A stretch of DNA of 64,000 nucleotides from Rhizobium sp. EC-SD404 (GCF_902498825.1 NZ_LR701459.1:1122001-1186000), one strand, 5' to 3'; numbered from the stretch's first letter, positions 25,298 to 34,770 are shown. The notes: a model not told the origin generated them from the letters alone. Numbers and translations: made by a program.

Positions 25298-27280
25298 TCA
25301 TGCTGCAGTCGCCGTCTGGGTCTCAGAGGCTTGGCCGACGTCATTCTGCTGCCCACTGACCCGTCTTTTGACCTCAGGCTCATTCATCGATCCAAAGCGG
25401 ATAAGATGGCTCGCAATTGCCTCGATCGCTTCTCTGTTGGCAGCGACTAGATCAGTTGCTTTATCGAGGCTTGATTGGAGGATGGTATCGACCCGCTTCT
25501 TCAGTGTTGGATCAGAACAACGAAGGCGGTCGAGCGCAGCCGGGTCTTGTGCGTCGTGATAGACCAGAGATGGTCCGAAACCCAAACTTGCTTCCATCAA
25601 TGTCGCGAGATCGGTGGCCATCTGCAAATCGCTGCCATGAAGTGCGCCCGCACCATCAGCGTGATCACCGAAATAAAGCGTCTCAGCTGCAATTCCCGCC
25701 ATCAGGATTGCGATTTCATCGAGGTAGTTGTCCCGTGAGCGGCGCTTCAGCGGCTGCGACTTGAGCGTCACATGGCCACCGAGCCGGGATTGATCGCGTC
25801 GGACAGTCCGGCTGATATGGACTGCTTCTACGCCACGCCCAAGCACTGACGCGACAACAGCATGTCCAGCTTCGTGAATGGCCATCACTTCGACCAGTTC
25901 ATCGGGCACGGCCACCTCCTCGGGAAGCTCTGACAAGAAGTCATCGAGCGCTACAGTCCGGCGCGCTTTCCTCGCATGTCTTCTTGCTCGTCGGCAGAGC
26001 GCTTCGATGTCAGCACCGGTCCAGCCATCAGTTGCGGCAGCGACCCTTTCAAGAATTTCAGCGTCCAATTGATCCGGCTGATGAACGCGCAAGATGGCCT
26101 GTCGAGCATCCTCATCGGGGAGTGGGATAGCGATTTGGCGATCAAGCCGCCCAGAGCGCAGAAGCGCCGGATCGATGCCATCGCTCATGTTGCAGGCACC
26201 AACGATGATGACACCTTCCCGATCATCCAAGCCGTCGATGCATTCGAGCAGCCCATTGACGACCTGAATCGAATAGCTCGCGTGCTGATCACCGAAACGG
26301 GCCCGATCGCCGATGGAATCGAATTCGTCGATGAATAGGATACTTGGCGCTTGTTTCCGGGCTTCCGCGAAGTCATGGCGCATCGCTTTGAGCAGCTCGC
26401 CCAAATGTCCGGCGGCTTGCCATCTTGCAACCGATGCCGCGATGAGTTGGGCATCACAAGTGGCTGCCAGTGCTGCTGCAAAAGTCGTTTTGCCGGTGCC
26501 GGGAGGGCCTGACAGGAGAACGCCGCGATCGACGTCAGCCCAGTCGAGCGTTCCCTCTTTCCACGCCGCAAGGTCTGCCGCCAAATCGAGCCCCCATGTT
26601 TTCGCGGGACCATAGCCAGCCAACTCTTCGAGCGTCATCGTGCGCGGCTGGCGCGAAGGCGGACGTTCGGTCGGTTGATCTTCTGCCAGATTATCTTCTG
26701 CGATCGCAGCTTCGACATCATTGATGATTTCGGTAACAGAACCACGCCTTCCGGTGGCGAGTGCAACAAGGTCCATCGGCAGCTGCGAGATGCGATCGAT
26801 TTCGGCGTTGTTTGCCGTGAGACCAAGACAAGCCTTGAGCGCTGCCCGCCAGTGCGCTGGGGTCGGCGGCTGCACCTGGAGCACCGCATCAAAGCCCAGT
26901 CGGGACTTATGTGGAATGATCTGCAAGTTGTCGGTCATCAGAATGTAGCGAGGTGTGTCGACGAGGCGCACAGGAAGTTCGCGAAACCATCTTGATGGTG
27001 TCTCCGCGTCGACGACATCGACGTCATAGTCGTAGAGGTTCTCAAGGTCGGGCTTGCACTCAAGCAGCACGCGGGTTGCTGCGTCAGTGAGCGTTCTCGG
27101 TTTGAGTGTCGGCGGCACAATCAGGATGTAGCGACCTGGTTGGCCCGAGCGGAACTCGCTCTCGTCGCGCAGAGCACGGACGATCATCGCGCGACGCAGA
27201 AACCTGGCGAGGCTCATGAAACTCTTTTGACCGGCTTGCGATGGAGAAACGCGGTGGGGGAGCATTCTGTAAGGCTTCAT
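25298..27280 (-). CDS. soluble FtsH-like AAA+ zinc metalloprotease
   Basis: A 660-residue protein. Residues 1-210 are a non-membrane N-terminal region unlike that of FtsH. Residues ~215-400 are an AAA+ module with Walker A GPPGTGKTT (258-266), Walker B SILFIDEF (313-320) and the second region of homology DPALLRSGRLDRQ (370-382) with Arg-finger residues. Residues ~460-630 form an M41-type peptidase with HEAGH (469-473) and a likely third zinc ligand, Asp551 in SDLQMATDLA. No transmembrane helix is present, so it should be a cytoplasmic unfoldase-protease. A strong GGAGG and an ATGA overlap couple it to the gene upstream. It is the last gene of a three-gene island operon and may degrade a conflict-related target; its function is unproven. 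Confidence 0.85.
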   Translation of the reverse strand: MKPYRMLPHRVSPSQAGQKSFMSLARFLRRAMIVRALRDESEFRSGQPGRYILIVPPTLKPRTLTDAATRVLLECKPDLENLYDYDVDVVDAETPSRWFRELPVRLVDTPRYILMTDNLQIIPHKSRLGFDAVLQVQPPTPAHWRAALKACLGLTANNAEIDRISQLPMDLVALATGRRGSVTEIINDVEAAIAEDNLAEDQPTERPPSRQPRTMTLEELAGYGPAKTWGLDLAADLAAWKEGTLDWADVDRGVLLSGPPGTGKTTFAAALAATCDAQLIAASVARWQAAGHLGELLKAMRHDFAEARKQAPSILFIDEFDSIGDRARFGDQHASYSIQVVNGLLECIDGLDDREGVIIVGACNMSDGIDPALLRSGRLDRQIAIPLPDEDARQAILRVHQPDQLDAEILERVAAATDGWTGADIEALCRRARRHARKARRTVALDDFLSELPEEVAVPDELVEVMAIHEAGHAVVASVLGRGVEAVHISRTVRRDQSRLGGHVTLKSQPLKRRSRDNYLDEIAILMAGIAAETLYFGDHADGAGALHGSDLQMATDLATLMEASLGFGPSLVYHDAQDPAALDRLRCSDPTLKKRVDTILQSSLDKATDLVAANREAIEAIASHLIRFGSMNEPEVKRRVSGQQNDVGQASETQTATAA

Positions 27281-27705
27281 AGTGCACCTCCGATTTCGCG
27301 TTCAGCCTTCGTCTTGAGATGGATGCGTCCATCGGAGCCTTGAATTTGTTGGAGCCCGCGACTGTGGATGTAGCCGAGAACCCGAAGTGCATTTTCATCT
27401 CCCGCCAGGCCCTGGCGGCCGAGTTCGGACAGGATCGCGCGCGGCACGCAGCCGGGATGAAACCTGCCTGCTCTGGCATGCCCCATGGCGAGACCGATCA
27501 AAGTGGTAGTGTCAGTAAGCCCATCAGTCAGGCGTGCAATTTGGTGAGCGCGCCGCGCCTGCTCACCGGTGTGGCCATCAATATCGGTGATCGGACGCTC
27601 TGACGCGGCGGATGAATGCGCCACAGATGTCGGTCCGGTCGGCGAGGTAAGGCGCGCATTGCGAATTCTTGCTGATTTCGAGGGCAGTTTGGTACGTTTT
27701 GACAT
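27277..27705 (-). CDS. small basic hypothetical protein, possible winged helix
   Basis: A 142-residue protein with a basic, disordered-looking first 45 residues. A helical domain follows, with PRAILSELGRQGLAGDENAL and VLGYIHSRGLQQIQGSDGRI, whose helix-helix-strand layout could be a winged helix. No family match is recognised. GGAG lies 8 bases before the ATG. The stop overlaps the FtsH-like start (ATGA), so the two are translationally coupled, and it could be an adaptor, substrate or DNA-binding partner of the protease. It lies 103 bases after the PD-(D/E)XK-like gene. Confidence 0.65.
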   Translation of the reverse strand: MSKRTKLPSKSARIRNARLTSPTGPTSVAHSSAASERPITDIDGHTGEQARRAHQIARLTDGLTDTTTLIGLAMGHARAGRFHPGCVPRAILSELGRQGLAGDENALRVLGYIHSRGLQQIQGSDGRIHLKTKAEREIGGAL

Positions 27706-27808
27706 GACAAAGCTCCGCTGCAGCCGCTGCTCTCTGGCGCGGCGCAGTTCTGGGAAAGATCATTGGAAGAATGAGGCGGGGGCGTAACTTACGTTCGGCT
27801 CGCGAACC

Positions 27809-28768
27809 TCAAGCGTTTGCGCTGGCTGCACGAAGCCGCGCAAGACCCACGGGCGCGATAGTCGCCCCTCGTAGGTGCGACGATATTCGTCTCGTGTCGT
27901 TGACGGCGCCATTCTCTTCTGCATCTGCCGCAGACAACGTTCCGATCGCTTCCGATGTCGATCCGCTCGCCGCTGAGGAGCTGACAAGGTTAAAGGTGCC
28001 CTCCGCCATCTCGCGCAGAAACGCATCGACTGCATCACGGTAAACCGCGCGGCACCGCTGCAAATCAGATGCCAGGCCGGGCGTACCGAGCAGCGCATCG
28101 AGATGGCAGAGACCGAAAATACCATCGCCATAAGACGCGCGACTGTCGGCAAGATCGACGATCGCAATCTCGGTGCGTGTCACCATCGTCCGTTGGTGTT
28201 CGGTGTAAAGGATCTGCGGCGCGACCAGTGCTGCAGCCAGCATTTTTGTTTTTAGGTGATTGAGCTGCCGGTTGCCGGAATAGGATGACAAGGATCGTTT
28301 GACATCGATGAGAATGGCGCGGCTCGTTTCCTTTTCGATCGCGATCAGATCTGGTCGGTAGTGTCGCGTCGCGCGTCGGTTTGGATCCACCGCCAGACTT
28401 GCGAGGTCAGCCCATTCGTTGAGCGCAAGCATACGTTCCGCGTCATCGAGCACCGGCAGCTCAATGCCTCGGTCCAGGAGCTTAAATCTCGGCTCTGTGG
28501 AGACGCGTTCACGCAACAGGTGTTCCAGCATGCGGCCTTCTGCTGCCGTGACCTGGGCGGCGGCAGCAATAAGACCAGCAGAGAGCCAGCAGGCATCGGT
28601 GCTCGCGGAATAGCAGGAGCGCAGTTGACGAACAGCTTCGTCAACAAAGAGCCGATGCTGAGGGTCGATTTTAGACGACGAGGAGGTCGGCGCTGGTCGG
28701 TGTGATTGCATATGGGGTTCGGGCGCGGCAAGGCGCACGTCATGGGAAAATGACATGATGAATTTCAT
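27809..28768 (-). CDS. PD-(D/E)XK nuclease-like protein
   Basis: A 319-residue protein of unknown family. The central part shows RPD (Pro139-Asp140), then fourteen residues later a hydrophobic strand leading into D155-V-K157 (AILIDVKRS), and after it a helix with RQLNHLKTKM. This is the spacing of a PD-(D/E)XK nuclease core, with Glu145 and Lys157 as possible helpers. Residues ~60-110 are helical, and the last ~70 are low complexity. It is the first gene of the operon with a small basic protein and the FtsH-like protease. The start codon is uncertain: ATG 28768 is used, with ATG 28756 as alternative. Nuclease activity is an inference. Confidence 0.6.
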   Translation of the reverse strand: MKFIMSFSHDVRLAAPEPHMQSHRPAPTSSSSKIDPQHRLFVDEAVRQLRSCYSASTDACWLSAGLIAAAAQVTAAEGRMLEHLLRERVSTEPRFKLLDRGIELPVLDDAERMLALNEWADLASLAVDPNRRATRHYRPDLIAIEKETSRAILIDVKRSLSSYSGNRQLNHLKTKMLAAALVAPQILYTEHQRTMVTRTEIAIVDLADSRASYGDGIFGLCHLDALLGTPGLASDLQRCRAVYRDAVDAFLREMAEGTFNLVSSSAASGSTSEAIGTLSAADAEENGAVNDTRRISSHLRGATIAPVGLARLRAASANA

Positions 28769-29827
28769 CCTGAAAAGATCGCATCAAGCGGAAGGCAGGC
28801 GCGGATCAAGCGACGTCAGACTCCACACAACGCAAGTTGTTGGCGGATTTGGCGCGAATGACCGGCAACCAAAAAACCGGATGCGGAGATTGAACTGATG
28901 GGAGCTTGTGTGTGGGAGTCCGCGATTACAGCGGATGACCGGATATACCGATAGGGCGTGCATCGGCATGGTACGCGGACGCTGTCCGCAAACCGATACT
29001 GCTCTCGGCACGCTCACGCAGTTCTAGGCAGGATGGGGGAATCTGAGTATGGGTGTTCATAGCCTGTTGGACCTTCACAAGAGGTTTGGCGGGTCAGGCC
29101 TTCGTTCGGTGTTGGCGCACCGGCGGAGGCCGTCTCTCTGATGAGAGATCGTTAGAATATTCACGCGCGCATTGAAATCAAGCGGAAAAAGCGCTCACTG
29201 TTTTGCTTTTGTTCTCATGGTTAACGGCGCTAACGCGTTCTGTTGCCCAAGAGCAGGTCTATCTGCTGAGCCGACTGGTTCGCTCCCTTCATTATGCGCT
29301 TCAACAACGGAGGCTGGTCCAGGCGACCGGGCTGTCCTCCTCATCCCGGTGCGCTGCGAGCCATCGTGGGTCAAGACTAGATGGGGGGGGGGCATGTGGC
29401 GCGCTGAACTCGGAACTCTTTCCCTTGCATGGTCTTCCGTCATTCTTCATCCAGGCTGCTCCGCCGTTCGATGCCTTGCATTGTTATGGCTGACGCCATC
29501 CTTCCGGATTCCGGTCTCAGGTGTCTGAGCGTGCGCTTCGGAGACAGGGAAGGACCCCAAAAGGATGCCCCGGATGGAAATGTCGTCGCCCTCCAGGGCC
29601 ATTTGGAGACTTGGACGCTTGCTACAAGATCTGGAACGCGGAGAATCTGCCTCACGGATCGCATGGGCAGCGGATGTTCAGAATTCCCGACATTGACCGC
29701 GCTTCCATGTTCAGTTTTCTGAACACACCTTCACCGCTTTCGGCCTAACTCACTGTAAAATAGATACTTTCAACTCTGGCATGCCGCTTGCTGCTCTGAT
29801 TGTCACGAGCAAAGAGGAACGCGTGCC
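28769..29827. other. 1.06-kb stretch without recognised gene (right edge of island)
   Basis: Frames of up to about 118 codons occur on both strands but show no family resemblance and lack ribosome-binding sites. The region should contain the promoter of the minus-strand protease operon and that of the plus-strand mrp operon, although no clear boxes were found. A run of ten G residues lies at 29383-29392. The AGAGGA before 29828 is the mrpA ribosome-binding site. Confidence 0.45.
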
Positions 29828-32146
29828 GTGACATTTGAGTGGAGCATATTGATCGCTTTGGCGGGCGCCGTGATCGCGCGACCGGTCTCGTCGGTACTGG
29901 GGCGTCATACGGGTTGGGCGATCAGTCTCATCCCGCTGTTCATTTTCGTGTCCATCTTCCTTCACGTCACTGAGGTGGCGGGCGGGGAGGTGTTGTTCGC
30001 GCAGCTTTCCTGGGTGCCTTCGCTTGGCGTCGAACTTGCCTTCCGACTGGACGGTTTCTCGCTGCTCTTTGCGTTGCTCATCACTGGCATAGGCACGCTG
30101 GTGACGATCTATGCAGGAGCCTATTTCGCCGAGAAGCCGAGCGCAGAGCTTGGCCGCTTCCTCAGCCTCATCATGTTGTTCATGACAGCGATGCTCGGCA
30201 CCGTTCTGTCCGACAACCTCATTGTCATGTTTGTCTTCTGGGAACTGACGAGCCTTGCGTCCTTTCTCCTGATCGGCTTCGACGGTCACAAGGAGGCCGC
30301 CCGCAAGTCCGCGCTTCAATCGCTGATCGTCACCGGTGGCGGCGGGCTTGTCCTCTTCGCGGGGATCGTCGTGATCGGCATGACGCTCGGTACATTCTCC
30401 TTCACCGAGGTGCTGGCACGTTCGGACGAGCTAATCGCAAGTCCCTGGGCGAGCACGATCGCGGTGCTGATCATGATCGGCGCTTTCACTAAAAGTGCCC
30501 AGTTTCCCTTCCATTTCTGGCTGCCCAATGCCATGGCCGCGCCCACACCTGCATCGGCGTATCTCCACTCCGCCACGATGGTGAAGCTCGGCGTCTTTCT
30601 CCTGGCGCGGTTCGATGGCGTCTTCGCCGATATGCCTGCTTTCGGGAACACGCTGGTCGTCGTCGGTTCCCTCACGATGATCGTTTCAGCGCTCCAGGCG
30701 CTGCGCGCGGAAGGCTTCAAGGCAGTGCTGGCGCAGTCCACCGTGGCGTCGCTCGGCATCCTCGTCATGTTGATCGGCCTCACCGGCGAAGTTGCTGCCG
30801 TGGCCACTGTGGGCTTCATCCTAACCCACGCTCTCTACAAGGCCGCACTTTTCTTCTGCGCCGGTACGGCGATACACGCGACGGGCGAGGCAAGCCTCGG
30901 TCGATTGGGGGGACTTGCTCGCTTCCTGCCGATCACCGCCGTTGCGGCCGTGCTAGCAAGCCTGTCCATGGCCGGTCTGCCGCCGTTCGTCGGCTTCATA
31001 TCGAAGGAATATCTGTTCGAGGCACAGCTCGCCAATGACTGGAACATCATTCCCATCGCAGTGGCGGTGCTCGTCAATGCGGTGATGGTCGGTGTGGCCG
31101 GTGTCGTTTCGATCCGACCGTTCTATTTCAAGCCGGAGCGGGTTTCGGAAGTCCACCACGGGGAGACGACCGGCTTGCTCGTCGGCCCGATGCTGCTTGC
31201 CACCGGCGGCATCCTGATCGGTCTCGTGCCCGCGCCGGCCGCGCAATGGCTGATCGGCCCGGCCGCTTCGGCCCTCTACGGGCAGCCGATCGACGTGTCG
31301 TTCTCGCTCTGGCACGGGCTGACCCCAATGCTTCTCCTGTCGGTTCTGGTCGTCTCCATCGGCGCGTTGATCGCCATCAAGTGGACCCAGATCCATACGG
31401 CGCTCAAGAGCTTCGATCATCTTTACGCCTGGCTCGGCGATCGGCTCTACCACGGTGCCCTCAACGGTGTTCTCGGCGCTGCGCGGATATCGACGCAGAC
31501 CCTGCAGAATGGCGACCAGCACCGCTACACAACGATCGTCATGCTGACCGTCATCGCCGGACTGGTCATTGCCTTCTTCGCGGCGCCAAGTGGAGATTTC
31601 CTGGCGGGCGAGGGCGATATCCGCATCTCAGTGGCGTTGGTTCTCCTTCTCACCGTCGTTGGCGCTTGTGCAACGATCGTCGTACGCTCGTTGATCGCAG
31701 GTCTCGTTTCCGTGGGTATCGTAGGGTTCGGTTCTGCGGTCATTTTCATGCTGAATGGCGCACCCGATCTTGCCCTGACGCAGGTCGCGGTCGAAACGCT
31801 GATCGTAATTCTCATGACGGCCGTTCTGCTGAGGCTACCCTCCCGTAGCCGCCACTCTCGCACCGTCTCTGAGCGTCGGCGCGACGGGACGATCGCCGCT
31901 GTCTTCGCAATGGTGATGTTCGTGGCGCTGGCATCCATTGGCGTTACGCCCATCGACCTCAGGCTATCCGACTATTTCGGGGAGACCAGCTACCTCGAAG
32001 GATATGGCCGAAACGTCGTCAACGTCATCCTCGTCGATTACCGCGCGATCGATACGCTCGGCGAAATCGCCGTCGTCGCACTAGCCACCATCGCAGCCTG
32101 GGGCCTGCTGCGCGGTGCTCTCAAACCTCTTCGCACAAAGGAGTAA
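29828..32146 (+). CDS. mrpA: Mrp cation/proton antiporter subunit A
   Basis: A 772-residue polytopic membrane protein. The first ~500 residues are the NuoL-like proton-translocating module, with conserved segments such as LTSLASFLLIGFDGHKEAARKS and PTPASAYLHSATMVK. The C-terminal ~170 carry the MbhD/DUF4040 part (FMLNGAPDLALTQVAVETLIV) and the MbhE part (NVILVDYRAIDTLGEIAVV). It is the largest subunit of the Na+(K+)/H+ antiporter. GTG is the start, after AGAGGA. Subunit B is a separate gene, not fused as in many proteobacterial operons. The gene begins a seven-gene operon for sodium and pH homeostasis. Confidence 0.92.
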   Translation: MTFEWSILIALAGAVIARPVSSVLGRHTGWAISLIPLFIFVSIFLHVTEVAGGEVLFAQLSWVPSLGVELAFRLDGFSLLFALLITGIGTLVTIYAGAYFAEKPSAELGRFLSLIMLFMTAMLGTVLSDNLIVMFVFWELTSLASFLLIGFDGHKEAARKSALQSLIVTGGGGLVLFAGIVVIGMTLGTFSFTEVLARSDELIASPWASTIAVLIMIGAFTKSAQFPFHFWLPNAMAAPTPASAYLHSATMVKLGVFLLARFDGVFADMPAFGNTLVVVGSLTMIVSALQALRAEGFKAVLAQSTVASLGILVMLIGLTGEVAAVATVGFILTHALYKAALFFCAGTAIHATGEASLGRLGGLARFLPITAVAAVLASLSMAGLPPFVGFISKEYLFEAQLANDWNIIPIAVAVLVNAVMVGVAGVVSIRPFYFKPERVSEVHHGETTGLLVGPMLLATGGILIGLVPAPAAQWLIGPAASALYGQPIDVSFSLWHGLTPMLLLSVLVVSIGALIAIKWTQIHTALKSFDHLYAWLGDRLYHGALNGVLGAARISTQTLQNGDQHRYTTIVMLTVIAGLVIAFFAAPSGDFLAGEGDIRISVALVLLLTVVGACATIVVRSLIAGLVSVGIVGFGSAVIFMLNGAPDLALTQVAVETLIVILMTAVLLRLPSRSRHSRTVSERRRDGTIAAVFAMVMFVALASIGVTPIDLRLSDYFGETSYLEGYGRNVVNVILVDYRAIDTLGEIAVVALATIAAWGLLRGALKPLRTKE

Positions 32147-32152
32147 GCGGCC

Positions 32153-32557
32153 ATGTCCGTCATTTTCTCAACGATGTCGCGTCTCTTCTTCGTGCTGATG
32201 CTGGTCGCCGCGGTTTACATGCTGTTTCGCGGTCACAACGAGCCCGGCGGAGGGTTCATCGGCGGGCTCTTTGCGGCGCTTGCCTTTGCACTTCTGGCGC
32301 TTGCAGACAGCGTGAAAGCCGCCCGCAAGGCACTCATCGTGCATCCGATGGTGCTGATCGGTTCGGGCCTCTTCCTGTCGTTTCTCAGCGGCCTGCCAGG
32401 CCTTTTGTCCGACCAGTCTTACCTCACCCATTGGTGGGCAGAACTCGGTTCGACGCATGTCGGCACCGCGACGGCGTTCGACATCGGCGTCTTCATGGTC
32501 GTCATTGGGGGCGTGCTGGCGCTGGTCTTTCGATTTTATGAAGGAGTGGAGCAGTGA
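32153..32557 (+). CDS. mrpB: Mrp antiporter subunit B
   Basis: A 134-residue MnhB-family membrane protein with four hydrophobic helices and the signature [15 protein letters not shown]. It is part of the inner-membrane Mrp complex. It lies 6 bases after mrpA and overlaps the mrpC start by 4 bases (ATGA or GTGA type), showing tight coupling. Confidence 0.92.
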   Translation: MSVIFSTMSRLFFVLMLVAAVYMLFRGHNEPGGGFIGGLFAALAFALLALADSVKAARKALIVHPMVLIGSGLFLSFLSGLPGLLSDQSYLTHWWAELGSTHVGTATAFDIGVFMVVIGGVLALVFRFYEGVEQ

Positions 32558-32940
32558 GCCTGATCTACGCATTCGCCGTCGCCGCCCAGATGGGTGCCGG
32601 CGTCTATCTTCTCCTCTCGCGTCATGTGATGCGCATCCTCTTCGGCGTTGTTCTGCTGTCGACCGCCGCAAACCTGCTGATCTTCGTATCGGGCGGGCTG
32701 CAGTTCACGGCTCCCCCGGTTATCCAGCCGGGCAATCAGACGCTGGGCGAGGGTGCTGCCAATCCGCTGCCGCAGGCGTTGATCCTCACTGCGATCGTCA
32801 TCGGCTTCGCGCTGGTCGCCTTCGCTGCGGCTCTGGTGCTCAAGGCGTACCAGGCCCTCGGTTCAGTCTTCACTGACGAACAAAACGACGCCGAGGCGCT
32901 CGGTTCGCCTTTCACGAAAAAGGCAGCTGACCATGTTTGA
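32554..32940 (+). CDS. mrpC: Mrp antiporter subunit C
   Basis: A 128-residue protein related to NuoK, with three hydrophobic helices. It includes [19 protein letters not shown] and the loop leading to [17 protein letters not shown], a conserved MnhC/NuoK segment carrying the helix that lines the proton path. The start is GTG, overlapping the mrpB stop, and its 3' end overlaps mrpD by 8 bases. Confidence 0.92.
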   Translation: MSLIYAFAVAAQMGAGVYLLLSRHVMRILFGVVLLSTAANLLIFVSGGLQFTAPPVIQPGNQTLGEGAANPLPQALILTAIVIGFALVAFAAALVLKAYQALGSVFTDEQNDAEALGSPFTKKAADHV

Positions 32941-34438
32941 GACGCTTCTTCTCTGGCCCGTAATCCTGCCGCTTGCGGGCGCAGCGCTCGCAGCTGCCCT
33001 TCATGCATTTCCCGCAGCTCAGCGGGTCGTCGCGCTGACCGCGATGGTGCTGACCTTCGGCGCCTCGCTGTTCCTCGTCGACGCGGTCATGTCGGGCCTC
33101 ATTCTCACCAAGGCTTTCGGCGGCTGGATGCCCCCATTCGGGATCGTCTTCGTCGCGGATCGCTTCAGCGCTGCGATGGTGGTGATCTCGAGCTTGCTGG
33201 CGCTCTGCGCGCTGGTTTTTTCGATGGGAGATCTCCGCAAGCGCCAGATACGCTCGGGCTTCTATCCGCTTTTCCTGGGGCTGATGATCGGCGTCAACGG
33301 CGCGTTCCTGACCGGCGACATCTTTAACCTATACGTGTGGTTCGAAGTCATGCTGATCGCGACGCTCGGTCTCATCACGCTGGACCGGACGCGGGCGCAG
33401 ATCGACGGCGCAATCAAATACGCCGTCCTCAACCTCTTTTCCACGATCCTGTTCCTGATGGCGGTCGGGCTGCTCTACGGGGCGACCGGCACGCTGAACA
33501 TGGCGGATCTGGCGGTGGTGCTGCCGCAGACCGAGCCATCGGCTGCGCTCACGCTTACGGCGATGATGTTCCTGCTGGCATTCGGCATCAAGGCCGGGTT
33601 CTTCCCGATGTTCTTCTGGCTGCCGGCGTCCTATCACACGGCGTCCATCATCGTTTCCGCGGTCTTTGCCGGATTGCTGACGAAGGTCGGCGTCTACGCG
33701 CTCTTCCGCGTCTTCACGCTGCTGTTCGAGGTGGATAACGGCACCTTGAAGCCGCTGATCGCGGTGATCGCCGCCGGAACCATGCTGTTCGGCGTCTTCG
33801 GCGCGGCAATTCAGTGGGACGTCCGCCGCATCCTGTCGTTCCATATCATCAGCCAGATCGGCTACATCATGCTGGGCCTTGCGGTCGCCACGCCGCTCGC
33901 GCTCGCCGGCGCCGTTTTCTACATAATCCACCACATCGTGGTGAAGGCGAACCTGTTCTTCGTCGCCGGCGCCATCCATCGCGCCACGGGATCGTTCGAC
34001 TTGCGCAAATCCGGCGGACTGATGAAGTCGTCGCCGCTGCTGGCGGTGCTCTTCGCCATCCCGGCGCTGTCCCTGGCGGGGATACCGCCATTGTCGGGCT
34101 TCTGGGCGAAGTTCATGGTCGTCGATGCGTCGTTCCAGGGCGAAGCCGCATGGCTGGCCGCCGTCGCGCTGTTCGTCGGCCTTCTGACGATCTTTTCGAT
34201 GAGCAAGATCTGGATCGAGGCCTTCTGGAAAGAACCGCCGCGCGCTGTGCGTGCCCGGCCGGTTCCGGTCGCGATGCTGGTCCCGATCGCGGCGCTTGGC
34301 ATCATCACGCTCGCCATCGGTTTCAATCCCGAGCCGCTCGTCGCATTCTCGAACCTTGCTGCGGAAAGCATGGGCGATCGTACGCAACTCATCGGGGCGT
34401 TCTTCGGTGGGGAGCACACGGCAGGAGTAGCGCCATGA
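32933..34438 (+). CDS. mrpD: Mrp antiporter subunit D
   Basis: A 501-residue NuoM/NuoN-like polytopic subunit with about 14 helices. The conserved Glu in NLYVWFEVMLIATLGL and Lys in AFGIKAGFFPMFFWLPASY are the residues needed for ion translocation in the family. It forms the second antiporter-like module of the complex beside MrpA. It overlaps mrpC by 8 bases and mrpE by 4. Confidence 0.93.
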   Translation: MFETLLLWPVILPLAGAALAAALHAFPAAQRVVALTAMVLTFGASLFLVDAVMSGLILTKAFGGWMPPFGIVFVADRFSAAMVVISSLLALCALVFSMGDLRKRQIRSGFYPLFLGLMIGVNGAFLTGDIFNLYVWFEVMLIATLGLITLDRTRAQIDGAIKYAVLNLFSTILFLMAVGLLYGATGTLNMADLAVVLPQTEPSAALTLTAMMFLLAFGIKAGFFPMFFWLPASYHTASIIVSAVFAGLLTKVGVYALFRVFTLLFEVDNGTLKPLIAVIAAGTMLFGVFGAAIQWDVRRILSFHIISQIGYIMLGLAVATPLALAGAVFYIIHHIVVKANLFFVAGAIHRATGSFDLRKSGGLMKSSPLLAVLFAIPALSLAGIPPLSGFWAKFMVVDASFQGEAAWLAAVALFVGLLTIFSMSKIWIEAFWKEPPRAVRARPVPVAMLVPIAALGIITLAIGFNPEPLVAFSNLAAESMGDRTQLIGAFFGGEHTAGVAP

Positions 34439-34770
34439 CCATTCTAAATCGTGGAGTCCAGACCGTCGTCCTTTCGGGCGTGTTCATCAAGGAACTGGTC
34501 ATGTCGTCCGTCGCCGTCGCGCAACAGGTGATCGGGGACAGCTCCGCGCTGAAACCGGCGATCCTCGCGGTCCCCGTTGGGCTACGCAGCCGGGCCGGCA
34601 TCACGACCCTCGCAAATTGCGTGAGCCTGACGCCCGGCACCACCTCGCTGCATGTCAGCGAGGATCTGTCCACGCTCTACGTCCACGTGCTCGATGCGCC
34701 GGACCCGGACGCGGTGGTGCAAAGTATCAAGGACACATTCGAGACGCGCATCAAGGAGATTGAAGGATGA
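34435..34770 (+). CDS. mrpE: Mrp antiporter subunit E, short form
   Basis: A 111-residue MnhE-family protein with the conserved C-terminal part: AILAVPVGLRSRAGITTLAN, SLTPGTTSLHVSED and TLYVHVLDAPDPD. Typical MrpE is about 160 residues and begins with two transmembrane helices; here only the third amphipathic segment (FIKELVMSSVAVAQQVI) remains before the soluble domain. The frame upstream of the ATG is out-of-frame mrpD sequence and encodes no membrane helix, so the short form seems genuine. The start overlaps the mrpD stop and the stop overlaps mrpF. Confidence 0.85.
   Translation: MTILNRGVQTVVLSGVFIKELVMSSVAVAQQVIGDSSALKPAILAVPVGLRSRAGITTLANCVSLTPGTTSLHVSEDLSTLYVHVLDAPDPDAVVQSIKDTFETRIKEIEG

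Noticed and set aside
29172..29528. 118-codon frame in the gap before mrpA
   Set aside because: No ribosome-binding site, Cys/Ser/Trp-rich composition without domain, and it runs across the G10 tract.
18539..29827. Integration at a tRNA gene or flanking direct repeats around the island
   Set aside because: No tRNA gene, integrase gene or att-like repeat could be found by eye near either edge.
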